Source of the DNA: Rhodobacter calidifons
Lineage (GTDB): Bacteria; Pseudomonadota; Alphaproteobacteria; Rhodobacterales; Rhodobacteraceae
Assembly (NCBI RefSeq): GCF_011174775.1
Contig: NZ_JAANHS010000005.1
Coordinates: 124,001 to 188,000 of the forward strand
Reading direction: 5' to 3'
DNA length: 64,000 bases
Below are positions 45,997-55,470 of the stretch, piece by piece (positions within the stretch are counted from its first letter, which is position 1; each line of letters begins with the position of its first letter). The notes under the pieces are model-generated. The model saw only the letters and a program-made list of their open reading frames with translations. It did not search any database and had not been told where the DNA came from. The position numbers and the translations under genes are program-made.

Positions 45997-46299
45997 TCAG
46001 GCCCTGGCCCAGCCTTCGGCGTCGATCAGGGTCTTGAGGCGGGCGGTGTCGTATTCGGCTTCCAGCCTGGCGGCATAGTCGGCGGCGATGGTGTCGGGCT
46101 CGCCATCGATCTCGGCGACGACGGCCTTGCGCCATTCGGCCAGATAGCTGTCGGTGTCGCGCGCGCCGACCTTCATCGCGCAGCGGTCGATGGCCTGTTC
46201 GAAGCGTTCGGAAAGCTGGACCTTCGATCCGCGACGGCCCTTGCCGACGATGACCTGCGCCGGGATGTCGCGCCAGTAGACGATGGTGACTTCGGCCAT
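45997..46299 (-). CDS. 'virulence factor' family protein (PF13769-like)
   Basis: 100 residues starting MAEVTIVYWRDIPAQVIVGK, with RRGSKVQLSERFEQAIDRCA and DSYLAEWRKAV. The family is named after an early observation and has no known biochemical role; it occurs in operons with the MetF-like and pterin-binding methyltransferase genes, which follow here. Start at 46299; longer upstream frames are not conserved in character. No riboswitch recognised in the 250-base leader. Confidence 0.75.
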   Translation of the reverse strand: MAEVTIVYWRDIPAQVIVGKGRRGSKVQLSERFEQAIDRCAMKVGARDTDSYLAEWRKAVVAEIDGEPDTIAADYAARLEAEYDTARLKTLIDAEGWARA

Positions 46300-46551
46300 G
46301 TTGCGATGATTCCCCTTGCCGGTGCTGATCCCGTTGATACGGGCCGATCCCCGACAACCGATGTCGGTTTTCGACATGGCGGAAGCGGGATGCGACCCGG
46401 GGCGCGAAGCTATGCGACGCGGGCGCGGTTGTCCAACCCGCAGAGGATGAGAAATCTTCACCTTGTTCATGCATCAGGTCGATGCAGGGGACCTGCGGTG
46501 TCGCAGGGGCGCGCAGGGGCAGGCGTCGGCGGCAGGTCGGGTGCGATCCGG

Positions 46552-47223
46552 TCACCAGCGGCTGGCGAAGCCGATCTGCATCCGGCCGATCTCGATCCTG
46601 GTTTCGCCGGTGGGCACGTAGTCGGGCAGGGGTTGCGCGCCGAGGTCGATGTGATCGTAGCGGATCGTCAGGCTGAGGCCGTCTGCGACCTGCCTCTCGG
46701 CGCCGACGGCGAGGGTCCAGCCGGACAGGTCGGCGTCGGCATAGGTCAGCAGGCCGCCCAGATTGGTCGCCGTGACCGACCCGCGCGCCCAGCCGCCTTC
46801 GGCAAACAGATGCGCCTTGCCCGCGGCAAGTCCGATGCGCCCGGTCAGGGTCGTCAGGTTGTCCACCTCGGTCGCGCAATCGGCGCAATTGATGAACAGG
46901 GCGTTGCGCGGTCGGGCGACGTGGCTGCCGGGGCCATAGTCGATCCGGGCGCCATAGGTCAGCCGGTTGCGCTGCCAGTCGTGCCCGAGGCTGAGCACCA
47001 GCCCGTTGCCCCGCCAGTCGCCCGGCACAAGCTCCAGCCCGCTGGAGGCCTGGCGCCAGCTGTTGCCGCCCTGGGGGGCGGCAAGGGCGAGGCCGAGGTA
47101 GGGGCCGCTCCAGTCCGGGACGGCGTCGGACGCAAGGCGCGGTGCGGGTTGTTCGGCCGAAGCCGGCAGATGGGGCGACATGAACAGAAGGGCCGCAAGC
47201 GCGACCGCGTGCCGACAGGTCAT
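46552..47223 (-). CDS. outer membrane beta-barrel protein (porin family/OmpA-like barrel)
   Basis: 223 residues with signal peptide (MTCRHAVALAALLFMSPHLP, cleavage after ASA). The body has alternating beta strands: WSGPYLGLALAAPQGGNSW, LVLSLGHDWQRNRLTYGARI, TLTGRIGLAAGKAHLFAEGG, WTLAVGAERQVADGLSLTIR and the C-terminal IEIGRMQIGFASRW ending in an aromatic residue. About eight strands. One Cys pair (CADC). Immunogenic-protein-like barrels of this kind are common; no cargo is known. Confidence 0.82.
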   Translation of the reverse strand: MTCRHAVALAALLFMSPHLPASAEQPAPRLASDAVPDWSGPYLGLALAAPQGGNSWRQASSGLELVPGDWRGNGLVLSLGHDWQRNRLTYGARIDYGPGSHVARPRNALFINCADCATEVDNLTTLTGRIGLAAGKAHLFAEGGWARGSVTATNLGGLLTYADADLSGWTLAVGAERQVADGLSLTIRYDHIDLGAQPLPDYVPTGETRIEIGRMQIGFASRW

Positions 47224-47410
47224 CTCTGCCTCTTTTTCTTTTTTCCGAAGGCTAGGCACCAAGTGCCGCCCCCGTCAACATTTGCGCGCAGGCAGGGGCG
47301 CACCGGCGCCGGGGCTGTGCAGATCCGCCACAGGGCGAGGGCTGCGATGCGCGCTTGCACCGGCGGAGGAAGCCGACTACCCTTGATCCAACCACAGATG
47401 GAGGGCGGTC

Positions 47411-48565
47411 ATGACGCCCGAGCGTCCCCGTAGGGCGGACGCGACTGAGGCGCAGGTCGAGACGCCGCACAGCTTGTCGCAGGCCGTTTCCCGCGCCGAT
47501 GAGCCGTCAGCCCTATCCCGGCCGGGGCCGGCCCCGCTTTACGCGGCGCTGGATCTTGGCACCAACAGTTGCCGGATGCTGATTGCCCAGCCACAGGGCA
47601 GTCAGTTCGCGATCGTGGACAGCTTCTCGAAATCGGTACAGCTGGGCATCGGGCTGGAAGCCTCGGGCCGGCTGTCGCGGGCCTCGATGGGGCGCGCGAT
47701 CCAGGCCCTGCGGATCTGCGAGAAGAAGATCGCCAAGCACGGGGTCCGGCGCATGCGGCTGGTCGCGACCGAGGCCTGCCGGCGTGCGCGCAACGCCCGC
47801 GACTTCATCCGCCAGGTCCGCCGCGAGACGGGCCTGGCGCTGGAGATCATCGCCCCTGAGGAGGAGGCACGGTTGGCGGTGATCTCTTGCGCGCCGCTGG
47901 TCAGCGCGACGACCGAGCAGCTGCTGGTGGTGGACATCGGCGGCGGCTCGACCGAGCTGGTCTGGATCGACCTGAGCACCGTGCCCCCTGCCGACCGGGC
48001 GCGGGCGATCATGCGGCTGCACGCGGGCTTTGACGCGCAGGGCGAAGGCGCGGTGGCGCGGGTGGTGGACTGGATCAGCGTGCCGCTGGGCGTGGCGACG
48101 CTGAAGGACCAGTTCGGCGATGTGGACGACGATTCCGCCCGCTTTGCGCTGATGAGCTGGTTCTTCGAGGAGAACCTGGCCAGCTTCAGCCCCTACAATG
48201 CCGAGCACCCGCGCGAGGGGTTCCAGATCATCGGCACCTCGGGCACGGTGACGACGGTGGCGGCGTCCTTCCTGAACCTGAAACGCTATGACCGGACGAA
48301 GGTGGACGGGTTGCAGATGACCAGCGACCAGATCGACCTGGTGATCCGGGAATATCTGGCGCTGGGGCCGGAAGGGCGGCGGACCGACCCGCGGATCGGG
48401 CGCGACCGGCACGCGCTGATCATGTCGGGGGCGGCGATCCTTCAGGCCCTGATGCGGATCTGGCCCACGGACCGCTTGTCGGTCGCCGACCGGGGCCTTA
48501 GGGAGGGGCTTCTTTATGCGCAGATGAGCGCGGATGGTGTCCTGGAAGACGGGCCTGACACATGA
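47411..48565 (+). CDS. ppx: exopolyphosphatase / GppA-type phosphatase
   Basis: 384 residues. Actin-like ATPase fold of the Ppx/GppA family: [16 protein letters not shown] near residue 46, [32 protein letters not shown] and the phosphate loop [15 protein letters not shown]. It hydrolyses polyphosphate or pppGpp. An N-terminal extension of about 40 residues is poorly conserved. Its stop overlaps the rlmE start (ATGA). Confidence 0.92.
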   Translation: MTPERPRRADATEAQVETPHSLSQAVSRADEPSALSRPGPAPLYAALDLGTNSCRMLIAQPQGSQFAIVDSFSKSVQLGIGLEASGRLSRASMGRAIQALRICEKKIAKHGVRRMRLVATEACRRARNARDFIRQVRRETGLALEIIAPEEEARLAVISCAPLVSATTEQLLVVDIGGGSTELVWIDLSTVPPADRARAIMRLHAGFDAQGEGAVARVVDWISVPLGVATLKDQFGDVDDDSARFALMSWFFEENLASFSPYNAEHPREGFQIIGTSGTVTTVAASFLNLKRYDRTKVDGLQMTSDQIDLVIREYLALGPEGRRTDPRIGRDRHALIMSGAAILQALMRIWPTDRLSVADRGLREGLLYAQMSADGVLEDGPDT

Positions 48566-49305
48566 GCGAGAAACCGACCTCGGGAAAGCCGACCTCCGGA
48601 CGCGGCCAGCGCGAGCTGCGGGTGCGGGTCAAGACCGCGAAGGGGCGGAAACTGTCCTCCACCCTCTGGCTGGAGCGGCAGCTGAACGATCCTTATGTGC
48701 AGCGGGCGAGGCGCGAGGGCTATCGCGGACGCGCGGCCTACAAGATCATCGAACTGGACGACAAGTACGGGTTCCTGAAACCCGGCGCGCGGGTGGTGGA
48801 TCTGGGCTGCGCGCCCGGCGGCTGGTGCCAGGTGGCGGTTGTGCGGGTCAATGCGCTGGGGCAGAACCCGAAGAAGCCGGTGGGCCGGGTGCTGGGCGTG
48901 GACCTTCAGGAGGTCGAGCCGATCGCCGGGGCAGAGATTCACCAGCTGGATTTCCTGTCCGACGAGGCGGACGAGAAGGTCAAGGGCTGGCTGGGCGGCC
49001 GGGCGGATGTGGTGATGTCGGACATGGCGGCGGCGGCCTCGGGCCACAAGGCGACGGACCATCTGCGGATCGTGGCCCTGGTCGAGGCGGCGCTGGCCTT
49101 TGCCTTCGACGTGCTGGAGGACGGCGGCACCTTCGTGGCCAAGGTGCTGGCGGGCGGGGCCGAGAACGAGATGCAGGCCATGCTGAAGCGCAACTTCCGC
49201 AAGGTGGCGAATGTGAAGCCTCCGGCCAGCCGGGCCGACAGTTCGGAAAAGTTCGTGGTGGCGATGGGGTTCCGCGGACGGGAGATCGAAGCCGCGGCGG
49301 TCTGA
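48562..49305 (+). CDS. rlmE: 23S rRNA (uridine-2'-O-)-methyltransferase RlmE (FtsJ/RrmJ)
   Basis: 247 residues. Methylates U2552 of 23S rRNA. SAM motif [16 protein letters not shown] near residue 76; catalytic K-D-K-E tetrad positioned in [44 protein letters not shown] and the final Glu. The 40-residue basic N-terminal extension is usual in alphaproteobacteria. Coupled to ppx. Followed by a large hairpin (element C copy 2). Confidence 0.94.
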   Translation: MSEKPTSGKPTSGRGQRELRVRVKTAKGRKLSSTLWLERQLNDPYVQRARREGYRGRAAYKIIELDDKYGFLKPGARVVDLGCAPGGWCQVAVVRVNALGQNPKKPVGRVLGVDLQEVEPIAGAEIHQLDFLSDEADEKVKGWLGGRADVVMSDMAAAASGHKATDHLRIVALVEAALAFAFDVLEDGGTFVAKVLAGGAENEMQAMLKRNFRKVANVKPPASRADSSEKFVVAMGFRGREIEAAAV

Positions 49306-49309
49306 GGGA

Positions 49310-49374
49310 CGCCTCCTCGTGCGCCTTCGGCTTCTCGTCGGGAACCGAGCCAAAGGGAGGTCAGCGAGGAGGCG
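49310..49374 (+). repeat. dispersed element C, copy 2 (3' hairpin of rlmE)
   Basis: Arms CGCCTCCTCG (49310-49319) and CGAGGAGGCG (49365-49374) are perfect complements around a 45-base interior that contains GCGCCTTCGGCTT, shared with 28580-28592. It starts five bases after the rlmE stop, as copy 1 does after argC. Confidence 0.6.
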
Positions 49375-49413
49375 GCAAGGGCCATCGACGCGCGGTTCGG
49401 TGCGGCGCGCATG

Positions 49414-49434
49414 AAAAAGGCGCCCGAAGGCGCC
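49414..49434 (-). terminator. intrinsic terminator of the DUF882 gene
   Basis: GGCGCC / GGCGCC with a loop that reads UUCG on the minus strand, followed by T5. It begins 23 bases after the DUF882 stop. Same hairpin as at 11943-11962. Confidence 0.75.
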
Positions 49435-49456
49435 CTGTTTCGCGGTGCGGAAAGGA

Positions 49457-50026
49457 TCAGCCGCCCCAGCTGCGGACCGGGCCGCAATCCATGTGGACGA
49501 AGTTCGACCGCGAATACTTGCCGACCCCGCCCGAGGCGCAGGCCGCGGCCGCGTTGGCCATCTGCCCGACCGAGCGCGACTGAAGCCGGAGGTCGGCCGC
49601 CTTGCCCACCATGTGCAGCGAATTCTTCGCCACCCCGCGCGAGCGCGACCGCAGCATCGCGTTGGTCCGGGGCGAGCGGTAGCCCGACAGGAGCATGTAG
49701 GGTTCGGACACGTCCATCAGCCGGTGCGCCGCGGCCATGATGTCGATGGTGCGCATGTCCATCTTCACCGCCTCATCCGTCCGCCAGTCGCGCATGAAGT
49801 GGTTGATTTCCTTGATGACCTCGGGGATGTATTCGCCTTCGATCCAGTAGATCGTGTCGATGCTTTCGCCGGTGCGGCCCGAATACATGCGGATCCTGCG
49901 GATGTCGCCGGCCCCCTTCAGCAGACCGAAAGCGTTGGTGTAGGTCGGCGCCGCAACCAGAGCCGTTGCCGCGAACGCACCAAGAAGGCCGCGTCGCGAG
50001 ACGCTGTTGAGCTTGATGTCCGTCAT
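49457..50026 (-). CDS. DUF882 (YcbK-like) M15-type peptidase, Tat-exported
   Basis: 189 residues. Twin-arginine signal SRRGLLGAFAATALVAA. The catalytic part has SGYRSPRTNAMLRSRSRGVA, SLHMVGKAADLRL and FVHMDCGPVRSWGG: the H-x6-D and H-x-D zinc ligands of the peptidase M15/YcbK fold. In E. coli YcbK (MepK) cuts 3-3 crosslinks and lies next to the L,D-transpeptidase YcbB; here too an L,D-transpeptidase is divergent, so the two probably make and break the same bonds. Confidence 0.9.
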   Translation of the reverse strand: MTDIKLNSVSRRGLLGAFAATALVAAPTYTNAFGLLKGAGDIRRIRMYSGRTGESIDTIYWIEGEYIPEVIKEINHFMRDWRTDEAVKMDMRTIDIMAAAHRLMDVSEPYMLLSGYRSPRTNAMLRSRSRGVAKNSLHMVGKAADLRLQSRSVGQMANAAAACASGGVGKYSRSNFVHMDCGPVRSWGG

Positions 50027-50362
50027 TCTGCCGTCTGTCCCCGTGCTGTCTTCGACTGCCGTAGCGCAGCTCTCGTGCCACTTCTTCCCCAAGTGCAGCC
50101 ACGTTATTGCACATGTCGAATCGAAGCCCAAGCGCCGATTGTCCGCCAGGGCGGCAGCACAACCGACATCGGCAAATTTCTGCTTAACCGCGGTGAAATT
50201 CGCCCTGTGTGGTGGAACTGCACCTGTTTCGGCGTCGTCTGTTGCCCGAGGCGACACAATCTGGCGGCCACGACATGGGTCTTCCGCATTGTGAATGGAC
50301 AAGGCTGTCCGTTGCGGGGAAACATGGCGCAAATGGTTCAAGTCGTTGAGAACGAGGACAGA
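50027..50362. other. divergent promoter region between DUF882 and L,D-transpeptidase genes
   Basis: 336 bases without a gene. No RNA or repeat was recognised. The only notable element is TTAACCGCGGTGAAA near 50192, a poor match to a CtrA box (TTAA-N7-TTAA) with the second half degenerate. Two promoters in opposite directions are expected here. Confidence 0.4.
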
Positions 50363-51970
50363 ATGCACTTTCATTCCCTGCGCAAGCCTTTCGGCCGGTC
50401 CTGGCTTGTGCCCCTCGCCTTCGTCCTGAGCCAGGGCATCGCGCCTGCGGTTCCGGCGCAGACGGCGGCCTTCACCCGGTCGCTGGCCGCGACGGCCTCT
50501 TCCGACCAGGTCGTGGCGGACTGGTATCGCGAGACCGGCTACCGGACGCTGTGGACCGGGCCCGAGGATGCCGGGCGGCGCGCGGCCTTTCTGGCGGCGA
50601 TCCTGTCGGCGCGGGACCATGGCCTGCCGGTGGCGCGCTATGACGCGGCGGCGCTGATGGCGCGGCTGCGGGCTGCCGAGACCGAAGGCGACCGTGGCCG
50701 GATCGAGGTGGAGATGACCCAGGCCTATCTGGCCTGGGCGCGCGACCTGACTTCGGGCGCGCTGGAGCCGCGGAAGGTGGACGCCGGGATTGTGCGCGAG
50801 ATCGACCGGATCGACCCGAAGACCCTGCTGACCCGTATCGCCAACGGCAACCCCGAGGCGGTGCTGCGATGGCTGGAGCCGAAATCGCCGGTCTATCTGC
50901 AACTGATGAAGGCGAAGATCGGGCTGGAGGCGCAGATCGCCGCCGGCGGCTGGGGCGCGCCGGTCGCGGCCAGGCCCCTGTCCCCGGGCGACAGCGGACC
51001 GGCGGTCGTGGCGCTGCGCGACCGGCTGGTTCGGATGGGCTATCTTGCCCCGACCCCGGTCGCCAGCTACGACCGCGGGTTGCAGATTGCGGTGACCGCG
51101 TTCCAGCTGGCCCATGGGCTGACGCCGGACGGCGTGGCGAATGCCGCCACGCTGGCCGAGATCAACCAGCCCCCCGAAGCCCGGCTGAAATCGGTGATCG
51201 TGGCGATGGAGCGCGAGCGGTGGATGGACATCGACCGCACGCGCAAGCACATCTGGGTCAACCTGCCGGATTTCCGGGCGAAGATCGTGGACGGCGGCAA
51301 GACCATCTTCGAGACCCGGGTGGTGATCGGCAAGAACGTCCCCGACCAGCGAAGCCCCGAGTTTTCCGACGAGATGGAGCACATGGTCATCAACCCCTCC
51401 TGGGGGGTGCCGCGGTCGATCATCGTGAAGGAATACCTGCCGCTGTTGCAGCGCAATCCGAATGCGGTCAGCCACTTGCAGGTGATCGACGGCCGGGGCC
51501 GCGTGGTGTCGCGCGGATCGGTCAACTTTGCGGCCTATTCCGCCAAGACCTTCCCCTTTGGCCTGCGCCAGCCGCCCTCGGACGGCAATGCGCTGGGCAA
51601 GGTGAAGTTCATGTTCCCCAATCCCTACAACATCTATCTGCACGACACGCCGTCGAAATCGCTGTTCGACCACGAGGTGCGCGCCTACAGCCATGGCTGC
51701 ATCCGGGTGGCGGACCCCTTCGGTCTGGCGCACGAGCTTCTGTCCTGGCAGGTCGACAATGCAGAGGCAGAGTTCGAGGCGGCGCTGAAGACCGGCAAGG
51801 AGACGGTGGTCAGGCTGCAAGAGCATCTTCCGGTCCACCTGGTCTATTTCACCGCCTATCCCGATGCCCGGGGCCGGATCAGCTATCGCCGCGACGTCTA
51901 TGGGCGGGATGCGGCGCTGTGGGAGGCCCTGGAAGCGGCCGGGGTGGAACTGGCGGGCGTTCAGGGATAG
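50363..51970 (+). CDS. L,D-transpeptidase, YcbB/LdtD-like with peptidoglycan-binding domain
   Basis: 535 residues from ATG 50363 ([10 protein letters not shown]), chosen over 50324 because GAACGAGG lies eight bases upstream and a signal peptide follows directly. A scaffold domain, a PG_binding_1 domain ([20 protein letters not shown], about 195-250) and the YkuD domain with [39 protein letters not shown] and GCIRVADPF, giving the catalytic His and Cys. It makes 3-3 crosslinks in peptidoglycan. Divergent from a DUF882 endopeptidase gene. Confidence 0.93.
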   Translation: MHFHSLRKPFGRSWLVPLAFVLSQGIAPAVPAQTAAFTRSLAATASSDQVVADWYRETGYRTLWTGPEDAGRRAAFLAAILSARDHGLPVARYDAAALMARLRAAETEGDRGRIEVEMTQAYLAWARDLTSGALEPRKVDAGIVREIDRIDPKTLLTRIANGNPEAVLRWLEPKSPVYLQLMKAKIGLEAQIAAGGWGAPVAARPLSPGDSGPAVVALRDRLVRMGYLAPTPVASYDRGLQIAVTAFQLAHGLTPDGVANAATLAEINQPPEARLKSVIVAMERERWMDIDRTRKHIWVNLPDFRAKIVDGGKTIFETRVVIGKNVPDQRSPEFSDEMEHMVINPSWGVPRSIIVKEYLPLLQRNPNAVSHLQVIDGRGRVVSRGSVNFAAYSAKTFPFGLRQPPSDGNALGKVKFMFPNPYNIYLHDTPSKSLFDHEVRAYSHGCIRVADPFGLAHELLSWQVDNAEAEFEAALKTGKETVVRLQEHLPVHLVYFTAYPDARGRISYRRDVYGRDAALWEALEAAGVELAGVQG

Positions 51971-51998
51971 ACCTTTGGCAGGAATGCCCGGGGGAAGC

Positions 51999-53096
51999 AT
52001 GGGCCATACGATCCGTGACATCGCAGCCGCTCTGGGGGCCGAGGCGGAGGGTGACCTTGATCTGACCGTGCGCGGCGCGGCCGAGCCCGCAGCGGCCGGG
52101 CCGGACCAGATCGCCCTGGCGATGGACCCGCGCTATGGCGAGGGCATCGGCAAGGGCCGGGCGCAGGCGGCGGTGGTCTGGCCGGGCGCGGACTGGCGGG
52201 GCATGGGGCTGAAGGCGGCGATCTTCGCGCCGCGCGGGCGGCTGGCCATGTCGGGGCTGACGCGGCTGATGGACCCCGGGCCGGCCATCGCGCCGGGGGT
52301 GCATGCGATGGCGCTGGTGGACCCGTCCGCCCGGATCGGCGCGGGTGCGGCGATCGGGCCCTTCGTCGTGATCGGTGCGGGCGTGGTGATCGGGCCGGGG
52401 GCGCGGATCGCCTCGCACGTGTCCATCGCCGAGGGCGCGCGGATCGGGGCGGATGCGCTGATCCTGCAAGGCGCGCGGATCGGCGCGCGGGTCACGATCG
52501 GCGACCGTTTCATCTGCCAGCCGGGGGCGGTGATCGGGGCGGACGGGTTCAGCTTCGTCACGCCCGAGAAGTCCGGCGTCGAGGAGATCCGCGAGACCCT
52601 GGGCAGCCGCGCCGAAATCCGGGATCAAAGCTGGACGCGCATCCATTCGCTGGGGGCCGTCACCATCGGCGATGACGTGGAAATCGGCGCGAATGTCTGC
52701 ATCGACCGGGGCACGATCCGCGACACTGTCATCGGGTCCGGCACCAAGCTGGATAACCTGGTGCACATCGGCCACAACGTTCAGGTCGGGCGCGACTGCC
52801 TCTTGTGCGGGCAGGTCGGCATCGCCGGGTCGGCGCGGATCGGCGACCGGGTGGTGATGGGCGGGCAATGCGGGGTGAACGACAACATCTTCGTCGGCGA
52901 TGACGTGATCTGCGGCGGGGCGACCAAGGTCTTCACCAATGCGCCCGCGGGGCGGGTGCTGCTGGGCTATCCGGCTGTGAAGATGGAGACCCATGTCGAG
53001 ATCCAGAAGGCGCTGCGCCGCTTGCCGCGGCTTGCCAACCGGGTGGCGGCGCTGGAAAAGGGCAGGGCGGGCGAGTCGGGGCCGGAGCGGGACTGA
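51999..53096 (+). CDS. lpxD: UDP-3-O-acyl-glucosamine N-acyltransferase LpxD
   Basis: 365 residues. Adds the amide-linked acyl chain of lipid A from acyl-ACP. An N-terminal uridine-binding domain ([20 protein letters not shown]), then a left-handed beta-helix of hexapeptide repeats ([20 protein letters not shown]), the catalytic His in [11 protein letters not shown] near residue 250, and a C-terminal helical extension. Its stop shares a base with the start of an ACP gene. Start 51999 (MGHTIRD); an ATG at 51984 would add five residues. lpxA and fabZ are not adjacent, unlike the common cluster. Confidence 0.93.
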   Translation: MGHTIRDIAAALGAEAEGDLDLTVRGAAEPAAAGPDQIALAMDPRYGEGIGKGRAQAAVVWPGADWRGMGLKAAIFAPRGRLAMSGLTRLMDPGPAIAPGVHAMALVDPSARIGAGAAIGPFVVIGAGVVIGPGARIASHVSIAEGARIGADALILQGARIGARVTIGDRFICQPGAVIGADGFSFVTPEKSGVEEIRETLGSRAEIRDQSWTRIHSLGAVTIGDDVEIGANVCIDRGTIRDTVIGSGTKLDNLVHIGHNVQVGRDCLLCGQVGIAGSARIGDRVVMGGQCGVNDNIFVGDDVICGGATKVFTNAPAGRVLLGYPAVKMETHVEIQKALRRLPRLANRVAALEKGRAGESGPERD

Positions 53097-53362
53097 TGCG
53101 GGCAGAGATCGAAGCAGCGGTGATCGAGATCCTGGCGCGGCAGCTGTTGCTGCCCGCCGCCGAGATCGCGCCGGATGCACGGATCGAGGATCTGGGGCTG
53201 GACAGCCTGGGCAAGGCCGAGGCGATCTTCGCGCTGGAAGAGCGGTTCGACATCAGCGTGCCCTTCAACGCCAACGAGCCCGACCAGCCGAATTTCGACT
53301 TCTCGACCGTGGGCAGTATCGTGCGCGGCGTCGAGGCGCTGATCGCCGCGAAGGCCGGATGA
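53096..53362 (+). CDS. dedicated acyl carrier protein
   Basis: 88 residues with the 4'-phosphopantetheine site DLGLDSLGKAEAIFALEERF (Ser37). It is not the housekeeping AcpP: it is longer, its second half (PFNANEPDQPNFDFSTVGSI) is atypical, and it lies between lpxD and a ketoacyl synthase gene with overlapping starts and stops. It resembles in setting the special ACPs for lipid A chains (AcpXL) of Rhizobiales. Probably donates an unusual acyl group to LpxD. Confidence 0.88.
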   Translation: MRAEIEAAVIEILARQLLLPAAEIAPDARIEDLGLDSLGKAEAIFALEERFDISVPFNANEPDQPNFDFSTVGSIVRGVEALIAAKAG

Positions 53363-54558
53363 GGCGGGTTGTCGTCACCGGCCTCGGCACGGTGAACGCG
53401 CTGGCCCATGACCTTCCGGGCACCCTGGCCGCCTTCCGCGACGGGCGCTGCGGCATCGGCCCGCTGACCTTCCGCGAGGCCGAGCGGCTGAGCATCCGCA
53501 TCGGCGCCGAGGTCCGCGACTGGCGGCCGGAAGAGCGGTTTCCTGCGAAGGATCTGCCGCTGCTGGACCGGGTGACGCAATATGCGCTGGTCGCGGGGGC
53601 CGAGGCGGTGGCGATGGCCGGCCTGCCTGCGGCGATCGGCCCGCGCGGGGGGGCGATCCTGGGCACCGCGGCGGGCGGCATCGGGACCTGGGAGGACAGC
53701 TATCGCGCGGTCTACGCCGAAGGGCGCAACCGCGTCTCGCCCCTGGTGGTGCCGCGTCTGATGCACAATGCGCCGGCCGCGCATCTGTCGATGCGGCATG
53801 GGCTGGGGGGTCCGGTGCTGGCGGTGTCCTCGGCCTGCGCCAGCGCCAATCATGCGATCGGGCTGGCCTTCCAGCTGATCCGCGCCGGGGCGGCGGAGGT
53901 GATGCTGGCGGGCGGGACCGAGGCCATGCTGTGCTTTGGCGGGGTCAAGGCCTGGGAGGGGCTGCGGGTGCTGGCCCCCGATGCCTGCCGCCCGTTCTCG
54001 CTGGGCCGAAAGGGGCTGGTGATCGGCGACGGGGCCGGGGTGCTGGTCCTGGAGGCCGAGGACCACGCGCGGGCGCGCGGGGCGCGGATCCTGGCCGAGG
54101 TCGCGGGTTTCGGGATGACGGCGGACGCGGCCGACATCGTGGCACCGGGCGGCGATGGTGCGGTGCGCGCGATGCGGGCGGCGCTGGCCGATGCGGGCCT
54201 GGCGCCGGAGGAGATCGGCTATGTCAACGCGCACGGCACCGGCACGCTGGCCAACGACCGGGCGGAAGCGGTGGCGATCCGCGAGGTCTTCGGTCCGGCG
54301 CCGCCGCCGGTTTCCTCTACCAAGGCGATGCATGGCCATGCGATCGGCGCGACCGGCGCGCTGGAGGCGATGGCCTGCATCCAGGCCCTGACCGAGAGCC
54401 TGCTGCCGCCGACCGCGGGCGTCCTGGCGGCCGACCCGGACTGCGGGCTGGATGTCGTGGTCGGACAGGCGCGCCCGGCGCAGGTGACGGCGGTGCTGTC
54501 CAATGCCTTCGCCTTCGGCGGGCTGAATGCGGTGCTGGCCTTCCGCCGCGCCGACTGA
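53359..54558 (+). CDS. beta-ketoacyl-ACP synthase, KAS II-type
   Basis: 399 residues. Thiolase-fold condensing enzyme; Cys in VSSACASANHAIGLAFQL near residue 160, His in VNAHGTGTLANDRAEAVAI near 293 and His in MHGHAIGATGALEAM near 328: the Cys-His-His triad of KAS I/II. It starts inside the ACP stop. A synthase with its own ACP and LpxD, but no ketoreductase or dehydratase, would deliver 3-oxoacyl-ACP. Confidence 0.92.
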   Translation: MRRVVVTGLGTVNALAHDLPGTLAAFRDGRCGIGPLTFREAERLSIRIGAEVRDWRPEERFPAKDLPLLDRVTQYALVAGAEAVAMAGLPAAIGPRGGAILGTAAGGIGTWEDSYRAVYAEGRNRVSPLVVPRLMHNAPAAHLSMRHGLGGPVLAVSSACASANHAIGLAFQLIRAGAAEVMLAGGTEAMLCFGGVKAWEGLRVLAPDACRPFSLGRKGLVIGDGAGVLVLEAEDHARARGARILAEVAGFGMTADAADIVAPGGDGAVRAMRAALADAGLAPEEIGYVNAHGTGTLANDRAEAVAIREVFGPAPPPVSSTKAMHGHAIGATGALEAMACIQALTESLLPPTAGVLAADPDCGLDVVVGQARPAQVTAVLSNAFAFGGLNAVLAFRRAD

Positions 54559-54575
54559 CGCCGTGCCGAATGACA

Positions 54576-54599
54576 GCGGCCGGCCCGAAGGCCGGCCGC
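54576..54599. terminator. bidirectional hairpin between the KAS gene and ialB-like gene
   Basis: A perfect ten-base stem GCGGCCGGCC / GGCCGGCCGC with a CGAA loop (UUCG on the minus strand) between convergent stops at 54558 and 54637. No U-run follows, so it relies on stem strength. Confidence 0.65.
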
Positions 54600-54636
54600 A
54601 AGGCAAGGTTCCGCGCGACCGCGAAAGGCGCGGGGA

Positions 54637-55320
54637 TCAGGGATTGGCCGCCGGAGCCGTAGCGCCCGCGGCCTTTGCGGCCTCGTCCGCGGCGTCGTTC
54701 GCGGCGGCCACCGCGTCATAGCCGGCGGTGAAGCCCTTGAGCGACAGCGTCAGTTCCACCTTTTCGTCCGGGGCGACGAAGGGGACGATGACGATCTTCG
54801 CATTCGCCCCCTTCTTCATCTGCGCAATCTCTTCGGCGGTAAAGCCGACCCGGGCCACGCAGCCGATCTGGGTGCAGAAGGTGAAGGGATAGGCCTTGGG
54901 TTTCGCCGAGTCGATCTGCAACATCATCCCGGCGGTCAGCAGCGTTTCCAGCGGCGCGATGAAGGTGGCCCCGGCGACGGCCGGCCCCTGGGTGCCCTTG
55001 GGCAGGTTGAACATGGTGAACTCGGCCACCGAATTGCCGTCCTTGTCCTTGAGCAGCATGTAGAGCTGGCAGGGATCCTTGCCGGTCTCGGTCCGGACGC
55101 AGCGCTGTTCCCAGGCTTCGAAATTGGCGGCGACATAGGTGCTGCCCGGACCATCGGCGGCTGCACCGACTTCCTGGCCGAGCGAGAGATTGTCGGCGGT
55201 CGGTGCGTCAGCCGCAACGGTTCCGTCGCCCTGGGCGGGCGTCTCGGTGGTCTGCGCAGCCAGCGGGCCCGAGGTCAGGGTCAGCAACAGGGCGAGGGCG
55301 ATGCTCGTGGTCTTTGCCAT
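54637..55320 (-). CDS. invasion-associated locus B (IalB) family protein
   Basis: 227 residues from ATG 55320 (MAKTTSIALALLLTLTSGPL), chosen over 55329 because AAAGGAA is then 10 bases upstream. Signal peptide cleaved after LAA. Mature part: FEAWEQRCVRTETGKDPCQL, MFNLPKGTQGPAVAGATFIA, PFTFCTQIGCVARVGFTAEE and VELTLSLKGF, the IalB pattern with four conserved Cys. IalB proteins are periplasmic or surface proteins of unclear function. C-terminal Ala-rich tail. Confidence 0.87.
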   Translation of the reverse strand: MAKTTSIALALLLTLTSGPLAAQTTETPAQGDGTVAADAPTADNLSLGQEVGAAADGPGSTYVAANFEAWEQRCVRTETGKDPCQLYMLLKDKDGNSVAEFTMFNLPKGTQGPAVAGATFIAPLETLLTAGMMLQIDSAKPKAYPFTFCTQIGCVARVGFTAEEIAQMKKGANAKIVIVPFVAPDEKVELTLSLKGFTAGYDAVAAANDAADEAAKAAGATAPAANP

Positions 55321-55470
55321 CTTCGACATTTCCTTTGGTCGGTCGAGTGTCTGGGGGTCTCTAGCATGGCGGCAGACCCGAGTCAGGTGCGAAAAGCATG
55401 GCCCGGCAGGGTTCTGCGCGCGCGCCCGGGGCATCCCGGCGCGTCTCTGACGCGCCTTTGGCGAAAATGG

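Noticed and set aside
46300-46551. Riboswitch in the leader of the methyl-transfer operon
   Set aside because: No SAM, SAH or cobalamin riboswitch core could be recognised; only a weak six-base hairpin near 46358-46374.
50190-50206. CtrA box between the DUF882 and L,D-transpeptidase genes
   Set aside because: Only one TTAA half is present; the second half is GAAA. Listed as a remark, not as a site.
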